This document shows, in pieces, positions 8,456 to 17,159 of a stretch of DNA of 64,000 nt; within the stretch, counting starts at the first letter, position 1; every line of letters begins with the position of its first letter. The DNA is from DASQFQ01 sp038238015 (GTDB lineage Bacteria > Actinomycetota > Thermoleophilia > Solirubrobacterales > Solirubrobacteraceae): the NCBI GenBank assembly GCA_038238015.1, contig JBBRYA010000004.1, positions 36,024 through 100,023 on the forward strand. The letters are read 5' to 3'. A program made the position numbers and the translations under genes. The notes below the pieces were generated by a model that ran no database searches, was not told the DNA's origin, and saw only the letters and a list, made by a program, of their open reading frames with translations.

Positions 8456-8937
8456 GGCGTGGGCGCCTCCCAGTCGGAGCGCAGCTCGCGCGAGAGCTCG
8501 CGCAGGTCGCGCACGAGCTCGTCGGGGCTCGGCCTCCCCCAGTACCAGTAGCCGTCGTAGCGGCTGTGAACGGTCAGGTCCGGGCGCACGACGAACACGA
8601 CTGGGACGTAGGGGTCGTGGGTCGTGTCCGTGGTCTCGCGCAGGCCGAGCTGCTCGAGCGCGGTGCGCTCCGGGTCGCACAGGAACGTCCAGCGCGCGCC
8701 GAGCCCGGCGCGGAACGCCGCCGCGACCTCCGGCGGGTCGACGCTGAGCGACAGCATCCGCGTGTAGGCGACCTCAGCCTCGTCCTGCAGCGCCAGCAGG
8801 CGGCGGAAGTAGCGCTGCTCCTTCGGGCACCAGGGCCCGCGATAGGTCTGCAGGACGGTGGGGTCGCCGCCGACGAGGTCAGAGAGCCGGCGCAGGTTGC
8901 CGCCGTGGTCGCGCAGCTCGAGGTCGGGCAGCTTCAC
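8452..8937 (-). CDS. Peroxiredoxin-like (AhpC/TSA fold) protein
   Basis: A 161-residue thioredoxin-fold protein. LELRDHGGNLRRLSDLVGG followed by YRGPWCPKEQRYF matches the atypical redoxins with an RG-x-WCP signature; the cysteine takes the peroxidatic position. The second cysteine common after WCP is a glutamate here, so a resolving cysteine or external thiol would be needed. FVVRPDLTVHSRYDGYWYWG fits the C-terminal strand pair. GTG 8937 overlaps the stop of the membrane-protein gene. It may protect or service the adjacent redox enzyme. Confidence 0.7.
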   Translation of the reverse strand: MKLPDLELRDHGGNLRRLSDLVGGDPTVLQTYRGPWCPKEQRYFRRLLALQDEAEVAYTRMLSLSVDPPEVAAAFRAGLGARWTFLCDPERTALEQLGLRETTDTTHDPYVPVVFVVRPDLTVHSRYDGYWYWGRPSPDELVRDLRELSRELRSDWEAPTP

Positions 8938-9371
8938 GCCGCGGCGCGGCGGCCGCGAACCACGTAGAGCACGGCGGAGACCACGAACAGCGCGGCGGTC
9001 ACCAGCAGCCAGCGGCCGAGAAAGCCGCTGTGCTGCGCGCCGCTGACGCCGTCGAGGGTGCTCGTGCTGCGGCTGAGGATGACCGGGAAGTAGACGAGCA
9101 GCAGCAGCGCGGAGAGCGCGAGCGGGACCCGCAGGTAGTTGACGGCGCGGACCGAGCGGGCGAGCCGGCTGCCGACGCGGTCGATCCCCGCGTAGAACGG
9201 CAGCAGCAGGAAGTCGTGGAGGATCACCGCGCCGAGGAACCACAGCGCGATGTTGCCCACGGCGCGCGAGCCCACGAGCTGCAACACCGCGAAGCCCGCC
9301 AGCGCGAGCGCCGCCAGGTGCGCCAGCAGGTGCAGCGGGGTGTCCCCGTAGTGCTCGCGCAGCCGCTTCAT
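8934..9371 (-). CDS. Small four-helix membrane protein, unknown
   Basis: A 145-residue protein with about four hydrophobic segments (about 15-38, 42-62, 80-100 and 120-140) and basic loops. Histidines lie at the ends of helices, so a redox role with the adjacent cytochrome-like protein is possible but unproven. ATG 9371 overlaps the stop of the molybdopterin oxidoreductase (ATGA), showing coupled translation. No family recognised. Confidence 0.65.
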   Translation of the reverse strand: MKRLREHYGDTPLHLLAHLAALALAGFAVLQLVGSRAVGNIALWFLGAVILHDFLLLPFYAGIDRVGSRLARSVRAVNYLRVPLALSALLLLVYFPVILSRSTSTLDGVSGAQHSGFLGRWLLVTAALFVVSAVLYVVRGRRAAA

Positions 9372-10654
9372 GCCTTGGACTCGAAGGTGAGGGCCTTGAC
9401 CCACTTGGTGTTGTGGACCCCCGGCAGGGCCGGGACGATGATGCGCGCGGGGTAGCCGTGGTCGAGCGAGAGGTCGGCGCCGTTGACCTTCAGCGCGAGC
9501 AGCGCGCGGTCGTCTGAGAACTGGTCGCGGCTGAGTGTCGCCTGGTTGAGGATCCCGGCGGGCTGCAGGGACTCGACCAACACGGCGCGCGCGCCCGTCG
9601 CGCCGGCCACGCGCGCGAGTTCGGCGAGCGGCACCCCCGTCCAGGTCTGCGTGGTCGACCAGCCCTCGACGCAGGCGATCGGCAGCGTCTCGGTCCGCTG
9701 GGGCATCCCCAGCAGGTCCTCGCGGCTGAAGGCCTGCGTCCGGTTCCCCAGGCCGACCGTGAGCCGGTAGTCGGCGCCCGTCATCTTCGGCTTGATCCCG
9801 GCGCCCATCGCGGTCTTGTTGACCTGGAAGGCGTTCGGCCCCGAGCCCGGCTGCTCGGCGCGCGGGGCCAGGAACGCGAGCCGGCGCAGCGGCCCGCCGA
9901 TCGTCTGCCCGGCGGTAGCGACGAGCAGCAGCCCCGAGCCGGCTCCGACGAGGCCGAGCAGGCCGCGCCGCGTGATGCTCGGCGCCGCCGGCTCCGCCGC
10001 CACGAGCCCGTCCTCGTCGCGCGGCTCGGGCACGGTGTGCGCGAGGTCGTCGCGCAGCGGCGCGAGCACGCCGCGCTCGCTGTAGGCCCGCAGCACGACG
10101 GGCATCTTCACGATCACGTGGACGGCCATCGAGGCCACGAACACGATCGCGCCGTAGTAGTGGGCGACGACGAAGTTGAACTTGAACAGGTAGTAGTTCT
10201 GCGCGTCGGCCACGCCGGTGGCGAGCTGGAAGACGGCGCTCGAGACCAGCAGCCCGATCGCCAGGCGCTCGATCGCCATCGCCGGGGTGGCGACGGGCGG
10301 CCAGGCGAACAGGCGCGGGATGACCGACCACAGCTTGGCGAGCACGAGCGGGATGACGATGATCCCGAGTGTCACGTGCAGGCCCTGATTGAGGGCATAG
10401 AGCCAGGACGGGTGCAGCGGCCAGCCGAAGGTCAGCGGCAGGTCCGCGCCGGCAGGGACGATCGCGTTGCGCCCCAGGTCGGGCATGTACGCGGCGTGGG
10501 AGAGGAAGCCCGTGAGGGCCACGATCGTCATCGCCACCAGCAGGAGCGAGCCCAGGATCGCGGTCAGCCACGGCCCCCGCAGCGGGCTCTTGAAGAAGCC
10601 GGGGCGAAACGGCCCGGGCGGGGCGGTCGCGGGGAACAGCCGCGCGAGGTTCAC
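9368..10654 (-). CDS. Cytochrome b-like membrane domain fused to molybdopterin oxidoreductase
   Basis: A 428-residue protein. Residues about 30-185 hold four membrane segments with histidines in NQGLHVTLG and VAHYYGAIVFVASMAVHV, as in diheme b561-type domains. At about 225-255 comes a twin-arginine segment (SITRRGLLGLVGAGSG) with a hydrophobic stretch. The rest is a sulfite-oxidase/YedY-fold domain in which the cysteine of IACVEGW should bind molybdenum. The protein therefore joins functions that YedY and YedZ split between two chains. GTG 10654 overlaps the upstream methyltransferase stop. It probably passes electrons between the membrane pool and an extracytoplasmic substrate that is not known. 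Confidence 0.85.
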   Translation of the reverse strand: MNLARLFPATAPPGPFRPGFFKSPLRGPWLTAILGSLLLVAMTIVALTGFLSHAAYMPDLGRNAIVPAGADLPLTFGWPLHPSWLYALNQGLHVTLGIIVIPLVLAKLWSVIPRLFAWPPVATPAMAIERLAIGLLVSSAVFQLATGVADAQNYYLFKFNFVVAHYYGAIVFVASMAVHVIVKMPVVLRAYSERGVLAPLRDDLAHTVPEPRDEDGLVAAEPAAPSITRRGLLGLVGAGSGLLLVATAGQTIGGPLRRLAFLAPRAEQPGSGPNAFQVNKTAMGAGIKPKMTGADYRLTVGLGNRTQAFSREDLLGMPQRTETLPIACVEGWSTTQTWTGVPLAELARVAGATGARAVLVESLQPAGILNQATLSRDQFSDDRALLALKVNGADLSLDHGYPARIIVPALPGVHNTKWVKALTFESKA

Positions 10655-11349
10655 GAGTGGTGCACGAGCCGCGCGAAGCGGCGGCCGGGAGCGCCGAAGA
10701 CCTCCACGACCCGCAGGCCGGCGGTCGTCGCCGCCGCGGCGAGCCCCTCAGCGTCCAGCCGCGCCCACGAGAACCAGTCGCTCGCGTGCTCGCCCCACTC
10801 CAGGCGGATGCGGTCGGTGCGGCTGCCGCACTCGGAGGGCTCGAGCTCGGCGATCACCTGGCCACCGGGGCGCAGCAGCGCGGCCACCCGCGCGAGCAGG
10901 CGCGACGGGCGCCCGCCGATGCCGACGTTGCCGTCCATGAGCAGCACGGTGCCCCAGCCGGTTTCGAGGCTCGGGCTGAAGACGGTGCCCATCATCGCCC
11001 GGCCCCCGCCGCGGCGCGCCAGGCGCACGGCCACCGGCGAGACGTCGATGCCCATCGAGGGGTGCCCGGCGTCCGAGAGCGCGGCCAGCAGGCGGCCCGG
11101 GCCGCAGCCGACGTCGAGCACCGGCCCGGCGATGCCGTGCAGGGCGATCCGGTCGTCGCTGGTCGCGGGGCCGAGCCAGCGGTGCAGCGCGAGCGGCTCG
11201 GTCGCGCCGTCGGCGTGGCGGAGCACCGCGCCCTCCACGCCGTCGTCGCCGGAGGCCGCGTCGAGCAGGCGGCCGTAGAGCTCGAGGGGGTGCAGCGGAG
11301 GTGCGGAGGGCTCACGCGCTTCAACGCTAGGGGAGGAATCGAACAGCAC
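10651..11349 (-). CDS. Class I SAM-dependent methyltransferase
   Basis: A 232-residue protein. VLDVGCGPGRLLAALSDAG is the SAM-binding motif, GIDVSPVAV the acidic loop after strand 2, and LLRPGGQVIAELEP the later strand and turn. Substrate unknown. GTG 11349 is chosen because GGAGA lies about 9 bases upstream and because an earlier valine codon is GTA. It follows the histidine kinase gene by 11 bases and is coupled to the oxidoreductase gene, so it may modify something in that pathway. Confidence 0.8.
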   Translation of the reverse strand: MLFDSSPSVEAREPSAPPLHPLELYGRLLDAASGDDGVEGAVLRHADGATEPLALHRWLGPATSDDRIALHGIAGPVLDVGCGPGRLLAALSDAGHPSMGIDVSPVAVRLARRGGGRAMMGTVFSPSLETGWGTVLLMDGNVGIGGRPSRLLARVAALLRPGGQVIAELEPSECGSRTDRIRLEWGEHASDWFSWARLDAEGLAAAATTAGLRVVEVFGAPGRRFARLVHHS

Positions 11350-11360
11350 GGTTACGTCTC

Positions 11361-12587
11361 CTACCCCGCCGGGTTCCCGACGGCGGACGCCGACGCGCCA
11401 AGTCCCGGCTCGATCCGTGGAAGCGAGAAGCACACGCTGGTTCCTACGCTGCGGCTCGCCAACCAGATCTGTCCGCCGTGCGCTTCGACGATGGCGCGCG
11501 AGATCGCGAGCCCCAGTCCCGCGCCGGCGCGGGTGCGCGCCACGTCGGTGCCGCCGCGGAAGAACGGCTCGAACACGCTCGCCCGGTCGGCCTCGCTGAT
11601 CCCCACGCCGGTGTCGGCGACCTCGATGACCAGCGCCGACGCCTCGGCCTGCGCCCGGACGGTCACCGAGCCGTCCTCGGGCGTGTGGCGCAGGGCGTTC
11701 TGGATCAGGTTGACCAGCACGCGCTGCAAGCGCTCGGGATGACCATGGGCCTCGCCCACCGAGGCCGGGACCTCGGTGTGGACGTGCACGCCGCGCGCGT
11801 CGGCCTCCTGGCGCAAGGCGTCGACGGTCTCCTCGACGAGCTCCTGCACGCTCACCTGCTGCAGCGACCAGGAGATGTCGCCCGCCTCCAGCCGCGAGAG
11901 CTCGAAGAGATCGTCGATCAGCGCCGACAGCGCGCGCAGGTGCGTGCTCATCTGCGCGAGGTAGCGACGGCGCGTGGCCTCGTCGACGATGTCGTCGTCC
12001 ACGGCCTCGGCGAGCAGGCGCAGCGAGGTGATCGGCGTGCGCAGGTCGTGGGAGACGGCGGCGATCAGGTTGCGCCGCGCCGTCTCGGCCTGGTCGAGCT
12101 TGGCGATCGCGGCGTTCGCGGCGGCGGCGAGGTCGGCGAGCTCGCTCGCGGAGGAGGGCACCGCCGCGGGCTCGCGCGAGCCCTCTCCGACCGCGACGAG
12201 CGTGGCGCGCAGCTCGTCGACGTCGGCCATCGCGCGCTGGGCCAGCAACTGGGCGGCGCGCGCGGCGACGATCCCGGCCATCACCGCGAGCACGAGCCCC
12301 AGGACGAGGTCGTGCGTGGAGACGAACATCAACGCCGCTCCGGCGGCGAGCGCCACCACCAACTGGCCGACCACGAGCGCGACGCCGAGCGAGAAGCGCC
12401 GCCGCAGCGAGCCCAGGCGAGCGCGGCGGCGGCCCACCCGGTGGGCCACGGCCAGCGAGCTGCCGCCCAGCGCGATCAGCAGGGCCAGCGTGACGAGCCC
12501 GTCGCGCCTCCCGTAGAGCGCCCCCACCAGCGCGGCCAGCGGCGCGGCGCTCAGCAGGACCAGGAGGGCCGAACGGCGCGCGCTCAC
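11361..12587 (-). CDS. Sensor histidine kinase
   Basis: A 408-residue kinase. Four hydrophobic segments fill residues about 5-110, with no sizeable external sensor domain, so it probably senses the membrane or a partner protein. The phosphorylated H180 is in VSHDLRTPITSL. The ATP domain shows NLIQNALRHTPEDG (N box), ADTGVGIS (G1) and GAGLGLAISRAIVEAHGG (G2). GTG 12587 overlaps the response regulator stop (GTGA). It pairs with that regulator, and the rest of the operon is a likely target. Confidence 0.9.
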   Translation of the reverse strand: MSARRSALLVLLSAAPLAALVGALYGRRDGLVTLALLIALGGSSLAVAHRVGRRRARLGSLRRRFSLGVALVVGQLVVALAAGAALMFVSTHDLVLGLVLAVMAGIVAARAAQLLAQRAMADVDELRATLVAVGEGSREPAAVPSSASELADLAAAANAAIAKLDQAETARRNLIAAVSHDLRTPITSLRLLAEAVDDDIVDEATRRRYLAQMSTHLRALSALIDDLFELSRLEAGDISWSLQQVSVQELVEETVDALRQEADARGVHVHTEVPASVGEAHGHPERLQRVLVNLIQNALRHTPEDGSVTVRAQAEASALVIEVADTGVGISEADRASVFEPFFRGGTDVARTRAGAGLGLAISRAIVEAHGGQIWLASRSVGTSVCFSLPRIEPGLGASASAVGNPAG

Positions 12588-13357
12588 GGCTGGAAGCGGT
12601 AGCCCACGCCCCACACGGTCTGCACGTGGGCGGGGCTGGTGGCGTCCGCTTCGATCTTCGCGCGCAGCCTGCGGATGTGAACGGTCACGGTCGAGGTGTC
12701 GGTGTAGAAGGAGTAGTCCCAGACCGCGTCCATGAGCTGGTCGCGCGAGAAGACCTGCCCTGGATGGCGGGCCAGGTACAGCAGAAGGTCGAACTCGCGC
12801 TGGGTCAGCGCCGCCTCCTCGCCGTCCACGTGGACGCGGCGGCTCGCCGGATCGATTCGCAGGCGACCGAGCTCGAGCGGCTCGTCGCGATCTGGCGTGG
12901 GGTCGGCGCGGCGCAGCACGGCATCGACGCGGGCGACCAGCTCAGCCGGGGAGAACGGCTTGACGACGTAGTCGTCGGCGCCGAGGCGCAGCCCGGTGAT
13001 GCGGTCGGACTCCTCTCCGCGGGCGGTGAGCAGGATCACCGGCAGGCGGTCGCGCGCGCCGCCGTCGCCGAGGCGCCGCAGTCGCCGCAGCACCTCGAGA
13101 CCGTCCATCCCGGGCAGCATCAGGTCGAGCACGACCAGGTCGGGGCGCGCTTCAGACGCGAGGTCGAGCGCGCGCGGGCCGGTGGCGGCGACGCGCACGG
13201 CGTAGCCCGCGCGCTCGAAGTAGCGCGACAGGACCTCGGTGATGGTCGGCTCGTCGTCGACGACGAGCAGCGACGCGCGGCGGTGCCCGTTGGACGGCAA
13301 GCTGCTCAGTCTCGACGCTCGTGCCCGCGCGGGCAAGCCGCGCGCGGCAACCGTCAC
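12584..13357 (-). CDS. OmpR/PhoB-family response regulator
   Basis: A receiver domain (VVDDEPTITEVL, phospho-acceptor D78 in VVLDLMLPGM, lysine in YVVKPFSP) is followed by a winged-helix DNA-binding domain ending VWGVGYRFQP. It is 257 residues from GTG 13357, which overlaps the upstream stop (GTGA) like its neighbours. This adds about 28 basic residues before the receiver, so the in-frame TTG at 13300 or CTG at 13309 are alternatives. It forms a two-component system with the kinase just downstream. Confidence 0.88.
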   Translation of the reverse strand: MTVAARGLPARARASRLSSLPSNGHRRASLLVVDDEPTITEVLSRYFERAGYAVRVAATGPRALDLASEARPDLVVLDLMLPGMDGLEVLRRLRRLGDGGARDRLPVILLTARGEESDRITGLRLGADDYVVKPFSPAELVARVDAVLRRADPTPDRDEPLELGRLRIDPASRRVHVDGEEAALTQREFDLLLYLARHPGQVFSRDQLMDAVWDYSFYTDTSTVTVHIRRLRAKIEADATSPAHVQTVWGVGYRFQP

Positions 13358-14382
13358 CGATCCGTAAGGACCGGGTCGAGCACCTGCAGCACCCCGTCGG
13401 CGGTCCCCGTCACGTACACGCGCCCGTTGGACTGGTCGACCGCCACGGTGTCGGGCTGGCGGACGGCCGGGTAGCGCCGCAGCTCGCGCGGCCGGTCGCC
13501 CGTGGAGAGCTCGAGCAGCTCGTTGGTGCGCGTGAGCGTCACCCACAGGCGCGCGTGCTCAGGGCGGCGGTCTACCCCGATCCCGTAGGGGGCGCCGAGC
13601 AGCGCGTAGCGGCGGATCAGCTGGAGCTTCGGTGTGGTGGTGAACACGAGCAGCGCATCGCCCGAGGTGTCGGTCACCCACAGCGTGTCGCGATCGTTGG
13701 CGACGACGTGGGTCGGGCCCACCCCCGCGTCCACGCGCCCGAGCCGCTTGAACGTGCGCGTGTCGTAGATCTCGAGCACGCGCTCGCGCACGGACACGAC
13801 AGCGACCTTGCGCCCCTCGTCGATCGAGGCCAGGCCGCCGGGCTGCAGCGCGACGCGGAAGGTCTTGACCACGCGGTGGCCCTCGAGCACGGTCACGGTC
13901 GAGCCGCGCTCGTCGCCGACGAAGATCTTCCCGCCCGCGGCGATCGCGTCGTGGGGATAGTTGCCCACGCGCGTCGGCGTCACGCGCCCGCTCGGCAGCG
14001 CCACCTGCGCGAGCGTGTTGGCGCGCTCGGAGGGCACCAGCACCGGCCCCCCCGGGGCGACGAGCGAGAGGTGGCGCGCGGACTCGGGGATCGGCACGCG
14101 CCGCACGACGCGCCGGCGGCGGGTGTCCACGAGCGCCAGCACGTCAGGATTGCGCAGGCTGACCGCGACCCGGCCGGTGGTCGCGTCGGCCACGATCCCC
14201 TCGGGCATCGAGCCCGTGCGCAGCGTCGTGCCGGCGGGGCGCTGGCGCAGCGGCGGGGACTTGGCGGGCTCGGCGGCCGGCGGCAGCTGGGCCTTCGGCG
14301 CCGAGCCGCAGCCGGCGGCGAGGAGCAGCCCGAGCAGGGCGAGCGGGCGTGCTGGGTTGCGGCGGGCGATGCCGGCGAGGAT
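13354..14382 (-). CDS. Beta-propeller (YncE/YVTN-like) lipoprotein, non-standard start
   Basis: About 342 residues. A short N-terminus with basic residues, a hydrophobic core and the lipobox LLLAAGC mark a lipoprotein. The body is a run of about 40-residue blade repeats (VADATTGRVAVSLRNPDVL, VANDRDTLWVTD, VAVDQSNGRVYVTG), as in YncE-type propellers. No ATG, GTG or TTG is in frame near the signal peptide; the next ATG, at 14208, would remove it. I place the start at ATC 14382, with CATCCT 8 bases before. A frameshift from the out-of-frame GTG at 14387 is the alternative. First gene of the long operon. Confidence 0.7.
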   Translation of the reverse strand: MLAGIARRNPARPLALLGLLLAAGCGSAPKAQLPPAAEPAKSPPLRQRPAGTTLRTGSMPEGIVADATTGRVAVSLRNPDVLALVDTRRRRVVRRVPIPESARHLSLVAPGGPVLVPSERANTLAQVALPSGRVTPTRVGNYPHDAIAAGGKIFVGDERGSTVTVLEGHRVVKTFRVALQPGGLASIDEGRKVAVVSVRERVLEIYDTRTFKRLGRVDAGVGPTHVVANDRDTLWVTDTSGDALLVFTTTPKLQLIRRYALLGAPYGIGVDRRPEHARLWVTLTRTNELLELSTGDRPRELRRYPAVRQPDTVAVDQSNGRVYVTGTADGVLQVLDPVLTDR

Positions 14383-14403
14383 GACACGGCAGGATGTCGG
14401 GCC
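14383..14403. promoter_or_regulatory. Putative bidirectional leaderless promoter
   Basis: CAGGAT (14390-14395) is 8 bases before GTG 14404 on the plus strand. CATCCT (14391-14396, minus strand) is 8 bases before the proposed ATC 14382. The gap is 21 bases, matching the other divergent pairs in this window. Confidence 0.4.
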
Positions 14404-15684
14404 GTGCGGCTCCGGATCCTCGTCCCCGCCGTGTTCGCCATGGTCGCCGCGGCGACGGTCGTGGTGGGCAACGTCCTGGACCACAGCGGCACCGTGCTCG
14501 GCGCCCCTCACCCCCCGTTCATCTTCAGGTGGGACCCGCGCGCGCACCCCCTGCTGCTGGCGTCGCTGCTCCTGTTCGCCGCCTCGGTGGCGCTCGCCCT
14601 GCGGCTGCTGCGCGCGCGCCTGTCGCCGCTCGGGTTCGCCGCGGCGCTGTTCGCCTTCACGCTGGTCCTGCGCCTCGCCCTGGCGTTCGGCCGCGGCGGC
14701 ACCGACGTGTGGGGCCGGGTGTTCGACCTGACCCGCTCGGGCGAGGCGCGCAACGAGTACCTGGCGGGCCTGCCGGCGCTGCAGTACGGCCGCGGGGTGT
14801 TGCTCGACCGCTTCGCCGAGCTGGTGCCCGCGCTGCCGGTGCACGTGGCCGGGCACCCGCCCGGGCTGCTCGTGCTCGCAGACCTGCTCGGCCTCACCAC
14901 CCCGGGGAGGCTCGGCGCCCTGTGCGTGCTCGCGGGCGCGCTGAGCGCGCCGCTCACCTACGGGCTCGGCCGCCGGCTGCTCGACGAGCGCGGCGCTCGC
15001 GTCGCCGCGCTGCTGATGGCGCTGGCGCCGTCGGTGCTGCAGTTCGGCGTCACCTCCGCGGACGCGCTGTACCTGACGCTCGGGCTGCTGGCCGCGTGGC
15101 CGCTCGTGTCGGCGAACCGGGGCGCGAGGATCGCCGGCGCGCTGGCACTGGCGCTCGGCGCGTGCTTCGCCTGGTCACTGCTCGCGGTCGCCGCGTGGGC
15201 CGGCCTGGTCGTGCTCCAGCGCGACGGCTGGCGGCGCGCGCTCGAGCTCGCGGCGCTCTGCGCCGTCGCCTTCGCGGCGGTGCAGGGCGTGCTCGCGGCG
15301 GCGTGGGGCTTTGACCCGATCGGCACGCTGCGCGCCACCGAGGCGGTCTACCGGGTCGGCGTGGCCTCGATCAGGCCCTACGGGTTCTGGGCGTTCGGCT
15401 CGCCGGTGGCCTTTCTGCTGACCCTCGGGCTGCCGATCGCGTGGCTCGCCGCGCGCGGGCTCGGCGAGGGCTCACAGCTGGCCCGGGCGATCTTCGGCGT
15501 GCTCATCGTGGCCGCCGTCGTGGGCTTCACCAAGGCCGAGACCGAGCGCATCTGGCAGTTCTTCGCCCCGTTTGTCTGCCTCGCCGCGGCGACGCAGCTG
15601 CGCGAGCGTCAGGTGACGCCGGTGGCGGCGCTGCTCGCCGTGCAGGCGCTCGCGACGGAGGCGCTGTTCGGCTCGCCGTGGTAA
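14404..15684 (+). CDS. GT-C-type polytopic membrane glycosyltransferase-like protein
   Basis: A 426-residue protein with about eleven hydrophobic segments. An early loop contains AFGRGGTDVWGRVFDL, with an acidic residue after the first helices, and HVAGHPPGLLVLADLLGL follows. This layout resembles GT-C enzymes that use polyprenyl-phosphate sugars. Substrate and product are unknown. GTG 14404 starts just before the first helix; the open frame extends far upstream only as a shadow of the opposite-strand gene. A 63-base gap follows. Confidence 0.7.
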   Translation: MRLRILVPAVFAMVAAATVVVGNVLDHSGTVLGAPHPPFIFRWDPRAHPLLLASLLLFAASVALALRLLRARLSPLGFAAALFAFTLVLRLALAFGRGGTDVWGRVFDLTRSGEARNEYLAGLPALQYGRGVLLDRFAELVPALPVHVAGHPPGLLVLADLLGLTTPGRLGALCVLAGALSAPLTYGLGRRLLDERGARVAALLMALAPSVLQFGVTSADALYLTLGLLAAWPLVSANRGARIAGALALALGACFAWSLLAVAAWAGLVVLQRDGWRRALELAALCAVAFAAVQGVLAAAWGFDPIGTLRATEAVYRVGVASIRPYGFWAFGSPVAFLLTLGLPIAWLAARGLGEGSQLARAIFGVLIVAAVVGFTKAETERIWQFFAPFVCLAAATQLRERQVTPVAALLAVQALATEALFGSPW

Positions 15685-15747
15685 TTCTTGACGAAGGCGA
15701 TCGGATTTGACAGCTTTGCGGCTCCCCGCGCCGAGGAGGCACCCCGC

Positions 15748-17148
15748 ATGGCTCGCTGGACCCCGGATCCGAGCTTCTACCCCTCCCCCGCCGTCGCCGC
15801 CGAGGCGCCGCCCGAGACGCACGCCTACGTCGTCACCCTGAACACGGGCTCCAACGGCGACTCGGCGCCCGACGCGCTCACGGTGCTCGACCTCGAGCCG
15901 GGCTCGGCGACCTACGGCAAGCTCGTCGGCCGCCTGGACATGCCCAACGTGGGCGACGAGCTGCACCACTTCGGCTGGAACGCCTGCTCCTCGGCGCTGT
16001 GCCCGTGGGCGCCGCACCCGCACATCGAGCGGCGCTACCTGCTCGTGCCGGGCCTGCGCTCCTCGCGCATTCACGTCATCGACGTCAAGGACGACCCGCA
16101 CAACCCGACGATCACGAAGGTCATCGAGGCCGAGGAGATCGCGGGCAAGACCGGCTACAGCCGCCCGCACACGATCCACTGCGGCCCCGACGGGATCTAC
16201 GTCTCGGCGCTCGGCGCGCCCGACGGCGACGGCCCCGGCGGCATCTTCCTGCTCGACCACGAGAACTTCTCGGTCAAGGGCGCGTGGGAGGAGGACCGCG
16301 GCCCCCAGAAGCTCGCCTACGACTTCTGGTGGCACCTCAACCAGGGCACCGTGCTCACCTCCGAGTGGGGCACGCCGAACATGGTCGAGAACGGGCTGCA
16401 GGGCGACCTGCTGCTGAGCAACCAGTACGGCCACACGCTGCACGTCTGGGACCTCGAGAAGCGCCGCCACCTGCAGGCCATCGACCTGGGCGAGGAGCAC
16501 CAGATGGTGCTCGAGCTGCGCCCGGCGCACGATCCCCGCAAGGCCTACGGCTTCGTCGGCGTGGTCACCAACACGTCGGACCTGTCGGGCTCGATCTGGA
16601 TGTGGCACCGCAAGGACGACGGCAGCTTCGGCGCCGAGAAGGTGATCACGATCCCCGCCGAGCCGGCCGAGGCCGACCAGCTGCCCCCGCTGCTTCAGCC
16701 CTTCGGCGCCGTGCCGCCGCTGATCACCGACATCGGGCTCTCCGTCGACGACAAGTCGCTCTACGTGTCCTGCTGGGGCACCGGCGAGCTCAAGCGCTTC
16801 GACGTCTCAGACCCGCGCAACCCGCGCGAGACCGGCTCGGTGCGCCTGGGCGGGATCGTCGAGCGCGCCGCCCACCCGGCCGCCGGCCCGCTCACGGGCG
16901 GCCCGCAGATGCTCGAGATCTCGCGCGACGGCCGCCGCGTGTTCCTCACTAACTCGCTCTACGCCTCCTGGGACGCGCAGTTCTACCCCGAGGGGATCGA
17001 CGGCTGGCTGGTCAAGCTCGACGCGGGCGAGGACGGCGGGCTGACGGTGGACCCGGAGGTCTACGTCGAGTTCCACGGCGAGCGCCCGCATCAGGTGCGC
17101 CTGGGCGGCGGCGACGCGTCGTCTGACTCCTACTGTTTCCCGGACTGA
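15748..17148 (+). CDS. Selenium-binding protein 56 / methanethiol oxidase (SELENBP1/MtoX family)
   Basis: A 466-residue protein close to the family's usual 460-475. Conserved stretches include HHFGWNACSSALCPW (the family's reactive cysteine region), RPHTIHCGPDGIYVSALG and EWGTPNMVENGL. Members of this propeller family oxidise methanethiol to formaldehyde, sulfide and peroxide, and can bind selenium or copper. ATG 15748 follows GAGGAGG with good spacing; an in-frame start at 15688 lacks such a site. TTGACG and TTGACA occur in the upstream gap but no matching -10 is seen. The following membrane-protein gene lies 11 bases downstream. A relic of a second copy ends at 19192. Confidence 0.92.
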   Translation: MARWTPDPSFYPSPAVAAEAPPETHAYVVTLNTGSNGDSAPDALTVLDLEPGSATYGKLVGRLDMPNVGDELHHFGWNACSSALCPWAPHPHIERRYLLVPGLRSSRIHVIDVKDDPHNPTITKVIEAEEIAGKTGYSRPHTIHCGPDGIYVSALGAPDGDGPGGIFLLDHENFSVKGAWEEDRGPQKLAYDFWWHLNQGTVLTSEWGTPNMVENGLQGDLLLSNQYGHTLHVWDLEKRRHLQAIDLGEEHQMVLELRPAHDPRKAYGFVGVVTNTSDLSGSIWMWHRKDDGSFGAEKVITIPAEPAEADQLPPLLQPFGAVPPLITDIGLSVDDKSLYVSCWGTGELKRFDVSDPRNPRETGSVRLGGIVERAAHPAAGPLTGGPQMLEISRDGRRVFLTNSLYASWDAQFYPEGIDGWLVKLDAGEDGGLTVDPEVYVEFHGERPHQVRLGGGDASSDSYCFPD

Positions 17149-17159
17149 GTGGTCCTCTG

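Noticed and set aside
13323..13334. Palindrome GCCCGCGCGGGC in the 5' part of the response regulator gene
   Set aside because: It has no loop, lies inside the chosen reading frame and such GC palindromes are expected by chance at this base composition.
13321..14403. Upstream extension of the GT-C membrane protein frame
   Set aside because: The extension is antisense to the beta-propeller lipoprotein and low in protein-like character; GTG 14404 fits the first helix.
15688..15747. TTGACG/TTGACA as -35 boxes before the SELENBP1-family gene
   Set aside because: No -10-like hexamer lies 16-18 bases downstream of either.
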